Positions 24,789 through 34,118 of a stretch of DNA of 55,088 nt are shown here, one piece after another. The DNA lies in assembly GCF_001672975.1 (NCBI RefSeq), contig NZ_LZKU01000171.1, positions 1-55,088 of the forward strand, written 5' to 3'. Numbering within the stretch: the stretch's first letter is position 1; every line of letters begins with the position of its first letter. Under the pieces are notes generated by a model. The model saw nothing but the letters and a program-made list of their open reading frames with translations, ran no database searches and had not been told where the DNA came from. Source of the stretch: Mycobacterium sp. 1465703.0. GTDB taxonomy: Bacteria > Actinomycetota > Actinomycetes > Mycobacteriales > Mycobacteriaceae. A program made the position numbers and the translations under genes.

Positions 24789-26905
24789 GCCTTCCCCGCC
24801 TCGCACCGCTGCGCCTGTGCGGCGGCGTCAGCGGCGGCGGCATGCATGCCGATCGAGGTCAACTCGTCCGACACCGCCCGCAGCGCCGCGGCATCGCCGG
24901 CCCCCAGCGCGCGGGCATGGGCCAGCGCGATTCTGCCTACCACGCAGTCGATTTCGTCGCACAGCCGAGCCAGCGGATCAGCGGCCCGGCTGTCGCCCAG
25001 CCGCACCGCCTCGTGCCAGACCCGCAATGCCGCCCCCCGCTGCCCACCGCGTTCGGCCATCCGGGCGGCATCGCGAGCGGCGGCCACCGCGCCGTATGAG
25101 TCGCGCATCAAGGCCAGCCGCCATGCCCGCGCCACACCGAGCTCGGGCGCGAACAGCGCCGACTTGGTTCCGTGCCGAGATTCGGCCCTGCTCAATGCCT
25201 TTGCCGCCGCCGCGGTGTCGCCCTGTTGGGCCAGCGCGGTGGCCAAAAGCGTCAGTGACAGCGGGCCCCACGAGTAACCGGTGCGTTCCAGGGCGGCCGC
25301 CGCCGGTGTCAATAACGCTGCTGCAGAAGCAAATTCGCCACCAGCAAGTAATACATGCGCCAGCAGCACCTCGCCGATGGCGCGGCCCGGCTGTTGCAGC
25401 TCGGCGAAGTCGGTGAATTGCTGAGCCAGCTGGTGGGCTTGATCGGACCGCCCGGCCATCAACAGCGCGGTGGTCTGGCCCAGCCCGATCGTGAAGCGCA
25501 GCAGCCCGGGATGTTCGGCGCCCAAGGCGCGCTCGGCAAAAGGCTCGACGTCATCGAATCGGCCTTGGCGCGCCGAGCACAAGGCGGCCGCACTGCCCGC
25601 CCAGGCCACCGCCTGGTCATCGGCCGACGCCGATGCGAGGACCTCGCCGGCCACCTTGACGGCGTGCCCGACATTGCCCGCGTTCATCGCGAAGGTCGCG
25701 CTCAGCGCGTCCAGGGTGTTCCGCGGACCGCTGTCGGTGACCCGATTGCGCACGGTCCGCAGGAACGCGGTGGCCCGCTCCGGTTCACTCAGCATCCAGA
25801 ACTGGTTCGCTGCCCGCAGCAGGGCCCAATCCATCAGCGCCGCTTCGGTCAACGCGCTGGAGTCGACCTCGGACAGCACCGCATCGGCCTCGCGGCCACG
25901 ACCCTGCCACGCCAGCGCGTGGGCCAGCGCTAGCCGCGCCGCCAACCCGCCGGACCGCTGCAACGCCGACCGGGACAACCGTTCGCCCAACGCCAGGTCG
26001 CCTAGCCGCAGCGCCTGCTGGGCGGCGGCCACGACGTCGGCGGCCCGCGGGGCGCTGTCGCTGTCCAGCGCCAACGACACCAGCCGCAGCCGGTCGCTGA
26101 GCTGCCCGGACGGATGCCGCGACAGCAGGTTGACCAGATCGGTGCGCTTTTGCCGGGCGTCGTCGGGATCCAGCGCGGTGCGCGCCCGCTCGGCGAACAG
26201 TGGGTGCGCGGTGTAGACGACCGGGTCGTCGGAGGACCCGCCCCGCACCCGGGTCTCCGCCGCACCCCAGCTGACCGCGTCGGCCACCGCGCCGTCGCCG
26301 GCGAGCACGGTCAGATCGGCGACCGACAGCGGTTCCGCGACGGCGAGATAGTCCAGCACCGATCGCGCCGCTTCGGGTAGTTCGGCGAGGAACGTGTCGA
26401 TCTCCGCCGGCGTGGTCGCCCCGCCGGGAGGCTCGATGTCGATCCGGGGGAGCAGGCCGTCGGTCCACAGCGCGGCGATCGCTTCAGGCGAGGAGTCGGC
26501 CCGTGCGGTGACGATGAGCCGTCCAGCGCCACGCCGCGCCAGCTGGTAGACCAGCGTCGCCGACAGCACGTCGAGGTATTGCGCGTCGTCGACGACGAGC
26601 AGCAGGTCGTCACCGCCCAGCGATGCCCGCGCCGCCCGCAACAGCGCGGCCGGCTTGCCGATCTCGGTGATCTCCACCAGATGGCTGAACGCCCCGAACG
26701 GGACGGTGCGTTCCGTCGGAGTGCCGGTCACCCAGCGGGTGAGCGCGTCGGGATGACGATCGGCGAAGCGCTCGGCGGCCACCCGGGCCAAGGTGGATTT
26801 GCCGACGCCGTCCGGTCCCAACACCACTGCGCCCCGGACCGCCAAAGCCGCGTCCAGCCGTTCTGCGGCCGCCGCATGCTGGGGGACGTTCCAACGAATC
26901 GGCAC
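24785..26905 (-). CDS. AAA/STAND-type ATPase with helical-repeat tail, no HTH (Rv1204c-like)
   Basis: A 706-residue protein. Walker A is GPDGVGKST (about residues 29-37) and Walker B is [12 protein letters not shown]. After the ATPase there is a winged-helix-like segment, then about 450 residues of alanine-rich helical repeats (TPR-like). This is the architecture of large LuxR/MalT regulators, but the chain ends (AQRCEAGKA) before any LuxR helix-turn-helix. It looks homologous to Rv1204c and perhaps Rv1203c, which together may be a broken version of this intact gene; that is from memory. GTG 26905 lies 6 nt after TAAAAT (26912-26917), so the message is probably leaderless. Function is unknown. 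Confidence 0.78.
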   Translation of the reverse strand: MPIRWNVPQHAAAAERLDAALAVRGAVVLGPDGVGKSTLARVAAERFADRHPDALTRWVTGTPTERTVPFGAFSHLVEITEIGKPAALLRAARASLGGDDLLLVVDDAQYLDVLSATLVYQLARRGAGRLIVTARADSSPEAIAALWTDGLLPRIDIEPPGGATTPAEIDTFLAELPEAARSVLDYLAVAEPLSVADLTVLAGDGAVADAVSWGAAETRVRGGSSDDPVVYTAHPLFAERARTALDPDDARQKRTDLVNLLSRHPSGQLSDRLRLVSLALDSDSAPRAADVVAAAQQALRLGDLALGERLSRSALQRSGGLAARLALAHALAWQGRGREADAVLSEVDSSALTEAALMDWALLRAANQFWMLSEPERATAFLRTVRNRVTDSGPRNTLDALSATFAMNAGNVGHAVKVAGEVLASASADDQAVAWAGSAAALCSARQGRFDDVEPFAERALGAEHPGLLRFTIGLGQTTALLMAGRSDQAHQLAQQFTDFAELQQPGRAIGEVLLAHVLLAGGEFASAAALLTPAAAALERTGYSWGPLSLTLLATALAQQGDTAAAAKALSRAESRHGTKSALFAPELGVARAWRLALMRDSYGAVAAARDAARMAERGGQRGAALRVWHEAVRLGDSRAADPLARLCDEIDCVVGRIALAHARALGAGDAAALRAVSDELTSIGMHAAAADAAAQAQRCEAGKA

Positions 26906-26911
26906 TGCCGA

Positions 26912-26917
26912 ATTTTA
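26912..26917 (-). promoter_or_regulatory. Candidate -10 for the ATPase gene (leaderless)
   Basis: Minus-strand TAAAAT, then 6 nt, then the GTG at 26905. The divergent LOG gene has a TACCTT hexamer at 26979-26984, 8 nt before its ATG, so this 87-bp gap holds two back-to-back leaderless promoters. Confidence 0.45.
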
Positions 26918-26992
26918 GGGTGCCCGAGCCGGCCGCCAGGGCGAAAGCCCCAGATATGACGGCTATGTGCGGTTGGTCTACCTTTGGCGGAT

Positions 26993-27556
26993 ATGCCCGG
27001 CGAAAGCGATTCATCAGGCGAGTGGTCGGTGTGCGTGTACTGCGCATCCGGCCCGGAGCACCCCGAATTGCTCGGCGTCGCTGCAGAACTCGGCGAGGCG
27101 ATCGCCGAACGCGGGTGGACGTTGGTGTGGGGCGGTGGCCGGGTGTCGGCAATGGGCGCGGTGGCGAGCGGGGCGCGCGCCCGCGGCGGCCGGACCGTCG
27201 GCGTCATCCCCAAGATCTTGATGCGCCGCGAGATCGCCGACGCGGAAGCCGACGAGTTGATCGTCAGCGACACCATGCACGAGCGCAAGCAGGTCATGGA
27301 ACAGCGGGCCGACGCGTTCGTCGTGCTGCCCGGTGGTATCGGCACCCTCGACGAGTTGCTTGACGCTTGGACGACGGCCTTCCTCGGTCTGCACGACAAA
27401 CCCATCGTGCTGCTGGACCCCTTCGGCCACTACGAGGGGCTGTGGACCTGGTTGTGCGGGTTGCTGGACAGCGGTTACATCTCGCAGGTGGCGATGGATC
27501 GGTTGGTGCTGGTTGACAAGGTGAGTGCGGCGCTCGACGCGTGCGCACCCGGCTGA
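26993..27556 (+). CDS. LOG-family cytokinin riboside 5'-monophosphate phosphoribohydrolase
   Basis: A 187-residue Rossmann-fold protein of the LOG (lysine decarboxylase-like) family. The signature PGGIGTLDELLDAWT and the preceding VMEQRADAFVVLP are complete; VVWGGGR-like TLVWGGGRVSAMGAVA binds the nucleotide. Such enzymes release a free cytokinin-like base from its nucleotide. The Mtb homologue Rv1205 is a known LOG protein and a substrate of the proteasome. ATG 26993 gives the same length as Rv1205 and lies 8 nt after TACCTT. It is divergent from the ATPase gene and 75 bp before fadD6. Confidence 0.9.
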   Translation: MPGESDSSGEWSVCVYCASGPEHPELLGVAAELGEAIAERGWTLVWGGGRVSAMGAVASGARARGGRTVGVIPKILMRREIADAEADELIVSDTMHERKQVMEQRADAFVVLPGGIGTLDELLDAWTTAFLGLHDKPIVLLDPFGHYEGLWTWLCGLLDSGYISQVAMDRLVLVDKVSAALDACAPG

Positions 27557-27630
27557 GGTAGTCGATGGGTTTGCCACCCCTACTAGGCTGTCCGCCGAGC
27601 TTGACTTTGCAAACGAATCGAGGGGATCAC

Positions 27631-29409
27631 GTGTCCGATCGTGACGGGGAAGCGCGCACGGCGGTCAAACTGACCGACATCGCATCTCGGGTGCCGGCCG
27701 TGCTGGCGGACCTGCCGGTGATCGTGCGCGGCGCGATGACCGGACTGCTGGCCCAGCCGGGCTCCAAGAAATCGATCGGCACGGTGTTCCAGGAGCGGGC
27801 CGCCCGCTTCGGCGACCGGATCTTCCTGCGGCTCGGTGATCAGCAACTGACTTACCGCGACGCCAACGCCGCCGCCAACAGATATGCCGCCGTGCTGGCC
27901 GCGCGTGGTGTCGGCCAGGGCGACGTCGTCGCCATCATGCTGCGTAACTCGCCCAATACCGTGCTGGCCATGCTGGCCGCGGTCAAGTGTGGCGCGGTCG
28001 CCGGCATGCTCAACTACCACCAGCGCGGCGACGTGCTCGCGCACAGCCTCGGCCTGCTGGACGCCAAGGTGCTCATCGCCGAGACGGACCTGGTCAGCGC
28101 GGTGGCCGAGAGTGGCGGTTCGGGCAGCACCGAGACGCTGACCGTCGAGGACCTGGAGCGGTTCGCGGTGAGCGCCCCGGCCACCAACCCCGCCTCGGCG
28201 TCGGCCGTGCATGCCAGAGACACCGCGTTCTACATCTTCACCTCGGGCACAACGGGTTACCCCAAAGCCAGCGTCATGACGCACCTGCGCTGGCTGAAGG
28301 CGCTGGCGGCGTTCGGCGGTATCGGGTTGCGACTGAAGAGTTCCGACACCCTCTACTGCTGTCTGCCGCTGTACCACAACAACGCGCTGACGGTGGCACT
28401 GTCGTCGGTGATCAACTCGGGGGCGACGCTGGCGCTGGGCAAGTCGTTCTCGGCGTCGAAGTTCTGGGACGAAGTGATCGCCAACGAAGCCACGGCTTTC
28501 ATCTATATCGGCGAGGTGTGCAGGTACCTGCTCAACCAGCCGGCCAAGCCGACCGACCGCGCACACAAGGTGCGGTTGATCGCCGGGAACGGGCTGCGCC
28601 CCGAGATCTGGGACGATTTCACCAAGCGATTCGGCATCGCCCGCGTCTGTGAGTTCTACGCCTCCAGCGAAGGCAACGCCGCCTTCATCAATATCTTCAA
28701 CGTGCCCCGATCCACCGGTCTGTTCCCGCTGCCGCTGGCCTACGTCGAGTACGACCACGAAACCGGCGCCCCGCTGCGCGACGACAACGGACGGGTTCGT
28801 CGCGTCCCGCCCGGAGAGCCCGGCTTGTTGCTCAGCCCGGTCAACAAGTTGCAGCCCTTCGACGGCTACACCGACCCCGAATCGAGCGAAAAGAAGCTGG
28901 TCCGCAACGCTTTTCGTGAGGGTGACTGCTGGTTCAACACGGGCGACGTGATGAGCCCGCAGGGCATGGGCCACGCCGCCTTCGTCGACCGGCTCGGCGA
29001 CACCTTCCGCTGGAAGGGCGAGAACGTGGCCACCACGCAGGTGGAGGCTGCGCTGGCGTCCGACGACTCTGTCGAGGACTGCACGGTCTTCGGGGTCGAG
29101 GTTCCGAACACCGGCGGCCGCGCCGGAATGGCCGCGGTCAAACTGCGCAGCGGCGCCGAGTTCGACGGCCAGTCGTTGACCCGTGCCGTTTACGACCAGC
29201 TCCCCGGCTACGCACTGCCGCTGTTCGTGCGAGTGGTGGAATCCATCGAGCAGACCACCACCTTCAAGAGCCGCAAGGTGGAGCTGCGCGAACAGGCCTA
29301 CGGCTCGGACGTGAAGGACCCGCTGTACGTGCTGGCCGGGCGCGACGAGGGCTACGTGCCGTATTACGACGACTACCCCGGCGAGGTAGCCGAGGGTAAA
29401 CGCCCCTAG
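27631..29409 (+). CDS. fadD6: Long-chain acyl-CoA synthetase FadD6 (FATP/ACSVL type)
   Basis: A 592-residue AMP-forming acyl-CoA synthetase of the very-long-chain/FATP group. Key motifs are YIFTSGTTGYPKASVMTH, CLPLYHNNALTV, EFYASSEGN, the diagnostic DRLGDTFRWKGENVATTQVE, and TTTFKSRKVELR near the end. It activates long-chain fatty acids and may couple this to uptake. GTG 27631 is preferred over an open upstream extension because it matches the Mtb N-terminus and has an AGGGG ribosome site 6 nt before it. A long open frame on the opposite strand is a codon-bias shadow. CGCCC-CTA-GGGCG across the stop (29401-29413) may act in termination. Confidence 0.94.
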   Translation: MSDRDGEARTAVKLTDIASRVPAVLADLPVIVRGAMTGLLAQPGSKKSIGTVFQERAARFGDRIFLRLGDQQLTYRDANAAANRYAAVLAARGVGQGDVVAIMLRNSPNTVLAMLAAVKCGAVAGMLNYHQRGDVLAHSLGLLDAKVLIAETDLVSAVAESGGSGSTETLTVEDLERFAVSAPATNPASASAVHARDTAFYIFTSGTTGYPKASVMTHLRWLKALAAFGGIGLRLKSSDTLYCCLPLYHNNALTVALSSVINSGATLALGKSFSASKFWDEVIANEATAFIYIGEVCRYLLNQPAKPTDRAHKVRLIAGNGLRPEIWDDFTKRFGIARVCEFYASSEGNAAFINIFNVPRSTGLFPLPLAYVEYDHETGAPLRDDNGRVRRVPPGEPGLLLSPVNKLQPFDGYTDPESSEKKLVRNAFREGDCWFNTGDVMSPQGMGHAAFVDRLGDTFRWKGENVATTQVEAALASDDSVEDCTVFGVEVPNTGGRAGMAAVKLRSGAEFDGQSLTRAVYDQLPGYALPLFVRVVESIEQTTTFKSRKVELREQAYGSDVKDPLYVLAGRDEGYVPYYDDYPGEVAEGKRP

Positions 29410-29529
29410 GGCGCCGGGCCCGCTGAGGCCGACGGTGCGGCTGGCCGCACATTCGAGCGCTGGGGTCCATGATCGGGTGTCTGCGATCCCCGGGCCGCGC
29501 GCGCGGCGGCGACCGGGCACCATATACAT

Positions 29530-30432
29530 GTGCACTCGACACCGCCGGCGTCCGCCGGCCGATCAACGCTATGCGGCCGCCCGGTCGCAGGCGATCGTGC
29601 GCTGATCATGGCGATCGTCAATCGCACCCCGGACTCGTTCTACGACAGGGGCGCGAACTTCACCGACGAGGCCGCCAGGGAGGCCGTGCACCGGGCCGTG
29701 GCCGAGGGGGCCGACGTCATCGACATCGGCGGCGTCAAGGCCGGCCCCGGTCAAGAGGTGGATGCCGACACCGAGATCGACCGGCTGGTGCCCTTCATCG
29801 AATGGCTGCGCGACGCCTATCCGGACCAACTGATCAGCGCCGATACCTGGCGCTCGGAGGTCGCCAAGGTGGCCTGTGCGGCCGGCGCCGACCTGATCAA
29901 CGACACCTGGGGCGGCATCGACCCGGCGCTGCCGGAGGTGGCCGCGGAATTCGGCGCCGGACTGGTCTGCTCGCACACCGGCAACGCGCTGCCGCGGACC
30001 CGGCCGTTCCGGGTGAACTACGGGACCACCACCCGCGGCGTGGTCGATGACGTCATCGCCCAGGTCACCACGGCCGCCGAGCGCGCGGTGGCGTGCGGGG
30101 TGGCCCGCGACCGGGTGCTGATCGACCCCACCCACGACTTCGGCAAGAACACCTTCCACGGGCTGCTGCTGTTGCGCCACGTCAGCGATCTGGTGGATAC
30201 CGGGTGGCCCGTGCTGATGGCTTTGAGTAACAAGGACTTCGTCGGGGAGACTCTGGGTGTGGAATTGACCGAGCGCCTCGAGGGAACGTTGGCGGCCACC
30301 GCGCTGGCGGCCGCCGCTGGTGCGCGGATGTTCCGCGTGCACCAGGTCGCGGCCACCCGGCGGGTGCTGGAAATGGTGGCCTCGATCCAGGGGACGCGCC
30401 CGCCGACGCGCACGGTAAGGGGCCTGGCATGA
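29530..30432 (+). CDS. folP2: Dihydropteroate synthase-like protein FolP2
   Basis: A 300-residue pterin-binding-fold protein. It shows MAIVNRTPDSFYDRG, DIGGVKAGPG, NDTWGG, VLIDPTHDFGKNTFHGLLLL and ALSNKDFVGETLG. The second mycobacterial DHPS homologue, FolP2 (Rv1207), is reported not to act as a dihydropteroate synthase, and the motifs here differ from true FolP in the same way; the real reaction is unknown. GTG 29530 begins MHSTPPASAGRS, matching the proline-rich Mtb N-terminus. It overlaps gpgS by 4 nt (ATGA), so the two are coupled. The 120 bp upstream hold no gene. Confidence 0.9.
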   Translation: MHSTPPASAGRSTLCGRPVAGDRALIMAIVNRTPDSFYDRGANFTDEAAREAVHRAVAEGADVIDIGGVKAGPGQEVDADTEIDRLVPFIEWLRDAYPDQLISADTWRSEVAKVACAAGADLINDTWGGIDPALPEVAAEFGAGLVCSHTGNALPRTRPFRVNYGTTTRGVVDDVIAQVTTAAERAVACGVARDRVLIDPTHDFGKNTFHGLLLLRHVSDLVDTGWPVLMALSNKDFVGETLGVELTERLEGTLAATALAAAAGARMFRVHQVAATRRVLEMVASIQGTRPPTRTVRGLA

Positions 30433-31412
30433 CGACATCGGACTTGGTCGCCGGCGATCTCGCCAACGACCGGATGCTCGCCGCCCGGCCCGGTGACACC
30501 TGGCTGGCCAACCGCAGCTGGAACCGGCCGAGCTGGACCATCGCCGAGCTGGAGGCCGCGAAGGCGGGCCGAACCATCTCGGTGGTGCTGCCGGCGCTCA
30601 ACGAGGAAGAGACCATCGAGTCGGTGATCGAGAGCATCTCGCCGCTGGTCGACGGGCTGGTGGACGAGCTGATCGTGCTGGACTCCGGCTCCACCGACGA
30701 CACCGAGATCCGGGCCGTCGCCGCGGGTGCCCGCGTCGTCACCCGCGAGCAGGCGCTGCCCGAGGTGCCGATACGGCCGGGCAAGGGCGAGGCGTTATGG
30801 CGCTCGCTCGCGGCCACCTGCGGCGACATCGTGGTGTTCGTCGACTCCGACCTGATCAACCCGCACCCGATGTTCGTGCCGTGGCTGGTGGGCCCGCTGC
30901 TCACCGGCGACGGCGTCCACCTGGTCAAGAGCTTCTACCGGCGACCGCTCAATGTCGGCGAGGCGGCGGCCGGTGATACCGGCGGCGGGCGGGTCACCGA
31001 GCTGGTGGCCCGGCCGCTGCTCGCCGCGCTGCGGCCCGAGCTGGGTTTCATGCTGCAGCCGCTCGGCGGCGAGTACGCGGCCACCCGGGAACTGCTGACT
31101 TCGGTGCCGTTCGCCCCGGGCTACGGCGTGGAGATCGGCCTGCTGGTGGACACCTTCGACCGGCTGGGTCTGGATGCCATCGCCCAGGTCAACCTGGGTG
31201 TCCGCGCGCACCGTAACCGGCCCCTGGCCGAGCTGGGTGCGATGAGCCGCCAGGTCATCGCGACCCTGCTGTCACGCTGCGGGATTCCCGACTCCGGAGT
31301 CGGGTTGACCCAGTTCGTGGCCGACGGCCCCGGCGGCTATGGCTACAGTCAGCACACCTCACCGGTGTCACTGGCCGACCGGCCGCCGATGCAGGCGATC
31401 AGACCCAGGTAG
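30429..31412 (+). CDS. gpgS: Glucosyl-3-phosphoglycerate synthase
   Basis: A 327-residue GT81-family retaining glycosyltransferase. It transfers glucose from a nucleotide sugar to 3-phosphoglycerate, the first step in building methylglucose lipopolysaccharide, which tunes fatty-acid synthesis. The nucleotide-binding start VVLPALNEEETIESV and the metal-binding DSD motif at residues 139-141 (VVFVDSDLINPHP) are intact, and the acceptor region GGEYAATRELL is present. Length matches Mtb GpgS (about 324). It starts within the folP2 stop codon. The nearby glgM/glgC genes feed the same sugar-nucleotide pool. Confidence 0.95.
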   Translation: MTTSDLVAGDLANDRMLAARPGDTWLANRSWNRPSWTIAELEAAKAGRTISVVLPALNEEETIESVIESISPLVDGLVDELIVLDSGSTDDTEIRAVAAGARVVTREQALPEVPIRPGKGEALWRSLAATCGDIVVFVDSDLINPHPMFVPWLVGPLLTGDGVHLVKSFYRRPLNVGEAAAGDTGGGRVTELVARPLLAALRPELGFMLQPLGGEYAATRELLTSVPFAPGYGVEIGLLVDTFDRLGLDAIAQVNLGVRAHRNRPLAELGAMSRQVIATLLSRCGIPDSGVGLTQFVADGPGGYGYSQHTSPVSLADRPPMQAIRPR

Positions 31413-31469
31413 GCCCGTAGGTTCACGCTGACCGTTGCCGTGTCGGTGGCATAGGGCAATATCGATCAC

Positions 31470-31829
31470 GTGGCGTTGGTGTTGCTGTACCTGGTGGTCC
31501 TGGTGCTGGTGGCGATCGTCCTGTTCGGCGCGGCCAGCCTGTTGTTCGGTCGCGGCGAGCAGTTGCCGCCGCTGCCCCGGGGCACGACGGCCACGGTGTT
31601 GCCAGCGTTCGGGGTGACCGGGTCCGACGTCGACGCCGTCAAGTTCACCCAGGTGCTGCGCGGCTACAAAACCAGTGAAGTCGACTGGGTGCTGGACCGG
31701 CTCGCCCGCGAACTCGAGGCGCTGCGCGGCCAACTGGCTACCGTGCAGGCCACGCCGGGCGCCGAGCAGCAGGCCGACGACGAATCCGGTGAACCCGACG
31801 ACGGCGAGGAACGTCAGGACTCAATGTGA
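31470..31829 (+). CDS. Small membrane-anchored DivIVA-domain protein (Rv1209-like)
   Basis: A 119-residue protein with one N-terminal membrane helix (LVLLYLVVLVLVAIVLFGAA). It is followed by a DivIVA-like segment: VLRGYKTSEVDWVLDRLARE and then ELEALRGQL, with an acidic tail. DivIVA-domain proteins sense curved membrane or scaffold polar growth in actinobacteria; the role of this one is not known. GTG 31470 has CAATAT (31457-31462) 7 nt before it, perhaps a leaderless start. Its stop overlaps the tag GTG by 4 nt. Confidence 0.83.
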   Translation: MALVLLYLVVLVLVAIVLFGAASLLFGRGEQLPPLPRGTTATVLPAFGVTGSDVDAVKFTQVLRGYKTSEVDWVLDRLARELEALRGQLATVQATPGAEQQADDESGEPDDGEERQDSM

Positions 31830-32407
31830 GTGAAGACGAACTGGTTCGCTGCAGTTGGGCCACTGTGCGACCAGGACCCGACTTCGAGCTCTACCGCGAC
31901 TACCACGACCGGGAGTGGGGCCAACCGGTGCGCGACGGGGTCGCGCTATTTGAACGGATGAGCCTGGAGGCCTTTCAAAGTGGCCTGTCGTGGTTGATCA
32001 TCCTGCGGAAACGGGAGAACTTCCGGCGCGCGTTCGCCGGGTTCGACATCACCACCGTCGCCGAGTACACCGATGCCGACGTGCAGCGGCTGATGGCGGA
32101 TCAGGGAATCGTGCGCAACCGCGCCAAGATTGAGGCGACGATTGCCAATGCGCGCGCCGCCGCCGAACTGGGAACGTCGGCGGACCTGGCGGACCTGCTG
32201 TGGTCATTTGCGCCGTCGCCGCGATCCCGGCCGGCCGACGCGTCGCAAATCCCCTCGGCCACTGACGAATCGAAGGCCATGGCAGGAGAACTCAAGCGGC
32301 GCGGGTTCCGCTTTGTGGGTCCGACCACCGCCTATGCGCTGATGCAGGCGACCGGCATGGTCGACGACCATATTCGCGGCTGCTGGGTCCCCGCGACTGC
32401 TCGCTGA
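31826..32407 (+). CDS. tagA: DNA-3-methyladenine glycosylase I (Tag)
   Basis: A 193-residue base-excision repair enzyme that removes 3-methyladenine from alkylated DNA. Zinc-site residues of the Tag family are visible: Cys9 (VRCSWA), His27 (YHDREWG), and His182 and Cys186 near the end (DDHIRGCW). The substrate-binding FERMSLEAFQSGLSW and the helix-hairpin-helix region ITTVAEYTDADVQRL are present. GTG 31826 overlaps the previous stop. Mtb TagA (Rv1210) is about 204 residues, so this is full length. Confidence 0.94.
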   Translation: MSEDELVRCSWATVRPGPDFELYRDYHDREWGQPVRDGVALFERMSLEAFQSGLSWLIILRKRENFRRAFAGFDITTVAEYTDADVQRLMADQGIVRNRAKIEATIANARAAAELGTSADLADLLWSFAPSPRSRPADASQIPSATDESKAMAGELKRRGFRFVGPTTAYALMQATGMVDDHIRGCWVPATAR

Positions 32408-32573
32408 GCACACAGATGTGGGTCTTTGTACAAGTGGTGACCTGGATAGGGAACAATGGAGGGGTGATAAAGCAGTTCGATGCCGGGCATGGCTTGAATT
32501 TCGCTGGCGGGGCGTGCTCGGTGCCGACCAGGTCCGTACGGGCGGGCCAGCTCGAATCTGGAGGGAGCACTCG

Positions 32574-32747
32574 ATGGCGGCGATGAAGCCCCGGACCGGC
32601 GACGGTCCTCTTGAAGCGACCAAGGAGGGGCGCGGCATCGTGATGCGGGTACCACTTGAAGGAGGCGGTCGACTGGTCGTCGAGCTGACGCCCGACGAAG
32701 CCGCCGCCCTCGGTGACGAACTCAAGGGCGTCACAAGCTCCACCTAG
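32574..32747 (+). CDS. DUF3117 family small protein (Rv1211-like)
   Basis: A 57-residue protein, MAAMKPRTGDGPLEATKEGR then GIVMRVPLEGGGRLVVELTP and a short tail. DUF3117 is strongly conserved in actinobacteria but has no known function. ATG 32574 has a strong GGAGGGAG ribosome site (32560-32567). The 166 bp between tag and this gene hold no other gene and may be a long 5' leader; I see no recognised riboswitch in it. The following minus-strand glgM ends 28 bp away. Confidence 0.86.
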   Translation: MAAMKPRTGDGPLEATKEGRGIVMRVPLEGGGRLVVELTPDEAAALGDELKGVTSST

Positions 32748-32775
32748 GGCTCGCCGCCGAAAAATGCCGGCGGCG

Positions 32776-33948
32776 CTACGCACACACTTTCCGATAGATC
32801 TCCAAGGTCTGCTCGGCGACGTGGGCCCAGGAGAACTCCTCGACGCAGCGCTGCCGGCCAGCCTTGCCGTAGCGGTGCGCTTTTTCGCCGTCGGCGATCA
32901 GCTCGTTGACCGCTTCGGCTAATCCGGCCTGATATCCGCTCGCATCGTCGGGGCGGTAGTGCACCAGCGTCCCGGTAACCCCGTCAGCAACCACCTCAGG
33001 GATGCCGCCGACATCCGAGGCCACCACCGCAGTCGAGCAGGCCATCGCCTCCAGATTCACGATGCCCAGCGGCTCGTACACCGACGGGCATACGAAAACA
33101 GATGCCGCCGACAAGATTTCGCGTAACTCTCCGATAGGCAGCATCTCCCGAATCCAGAACACACCCGTGCGACTGCGGGCCAGCCCGGCCACGGCGTCGC
33201 GAATCTCCTCGGCGATCTCCGGGGTATCGGGGGCGCCGGCGCACAACACCACCTGCGCCTGCGGGCTGAAATGGTGGGCGGCGGCCACCAGGTGCGAAAG
33301 CCCCTTCTGCCGGGTGATCCGACCCACGAACACCACCATGGGCCGGGCCGGATCGACGCCGAGCTCGGTCAGTATCGACCCCGTTTGGACCGGACCGGAG
33401 GGATACCAGACGTCGGTGTCGACGCCGTTGCGGATGACGTGCACGGTGCTGGGATCCAGTGTGGGGTAGACGCGCAGGACGTCCTCGCGCATCGCGGAGC
33501 TGACCGCGATGACGGCCTGTGCGGCCAGCACCGCGGTCTGCTCGACCCAGGTCGAGATCCGGTAGCCGCCACCGAGCTGCTCGGCCTTCCATGGGCGCAG
33601 CGGTTCCAGCGAATGCGCGGTCAAGACGTGCGGGATGCCGTGCAGCAGGGCGGCCAGATGACCGGCCATGCCGGTGTACCAGGTGTGTGAATGCACCACG
33701 TTGGCCGCCGACGCGGCGTTGGCCATCATCAGGTCGGCGGACAGCATCGACATCGCCGCATTGGCGCCCTGCAGCCGCGGGTCGGGCTGGTGCACGTACA
33801 CGCCCTGGGCGCCCGGGCGGGGTGCGCCCATGCAATGCACGTCGACCGCACACAGCCGACGCAGCTGGGCGACGAGTTCGGTGACGTGTACTCCCGCTCC
33901 GCCGTAGACCTCCGGTGGGTACTCCCGCGTCATCATCGCCACCCGCAT
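32776..33948 (-). CDS. glgM: Alpha-maltose-1-phosphate synthase GlgM (GT4)
   Basis: A 390-residue GT-B glycosyltransferase, also annotated as glycogen synthase GlgA. Mycobacterial GlgM joins ADP-glucose and glucose-1-phosphate into maltose-1-phosphate, the donor for GlgE. It reads MRVAMMTREYPPEVYGGAGV at the N-terminus, VVFVGRITRQKG at the donor domain, and the EX7E motif as EPLGIVNLEAM. ATG 33948 is chosen over an upstream extension because it gives the family start and lies 6 nt after TACCGT (33955-33960), a leaderless arrangement. It is divergent from glgC, whose product supplies its ADP-glucose. Confidence 0.93.
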   Translation of the reverse strand: MRVAMMTREYPPEVYGGAGVHVTELVAQLRRLCAVDVHCMGAPRPGAQGVYVHQPDPRLQGANAAMSMLSADLMMANAASAANVVHSHTWYTGMAGHLAALLHGIPHVLTAHSLEPLRPWKAEQLGGGYRISTWVEQTAVLAAQAVIAVSSAMREDVLRVYPTLDPSTVHVIRNGVDTDVWYPSGPVQTGSILTELGVDPARPMVVFVGRITRQKGLSHLVAAAHHFSPQAQVVLCAGAPDTPEIAEEIRDAVAGLARSRTGVFWIREMLPIGELREILSAASVFVCPSVYEPLGIVNLEAMACSTAVVASDVGGIPEVVADGVTGTLVHYRPDDASGYQAGLAEAVNELIADGEKAHRYGKAGRQRCVEEFSWAHVAEQTLEIYRKVCA

Positions 33949-33954
33949 ACCCGC

Positions 33955-33960
33955 ACGGTA
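33955..33960 (-). promoter_or_regulatory. Candidate -10 for glgM (leaderless)
   Basis: Minus-strand TACCGT with a 6-nt gap to the ATG at 33948. Confidence 0.42.
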
Positions 33961-34106
33961 GTTTGCCGAGGAGGGCGGCCGCGAGCCGGGTAGGCCACCC
34001 CGTCGGGGCGATCTTGCCGGGCGTGCGCAGCCAAATACCTTGACGGACAGCCGCACAGAACACTGCTAATAGCCTGTTCCCCCTGGCAGCCCTTCGCTGG
34101 GGCCGA

Positions 34107-34112
34107 TAGGTT
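34107..34112 (+). promoter_or_regulatory. Candidate -10 for glgC (leaderless)
   Basis: TAGGTT with a 6-nt gap to the ATG at 34119. Together with the glgM hexamer this suggests both divergent genes have leaderless messages. The 146 bp between the two hexamers would hold any shared control site; none is obvious. Confidence 0.42.
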
Positions 34113-34118
34113 TGAACC

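Noticed and set aside
27583..29535. 650-codon open frame on the minus strand opposite fadD6
   Set aside because: It is the antisense shadow of a well-conserved gene in GC-rich DNA; its His/Gln/Val/Arg-rich composition matches no family.
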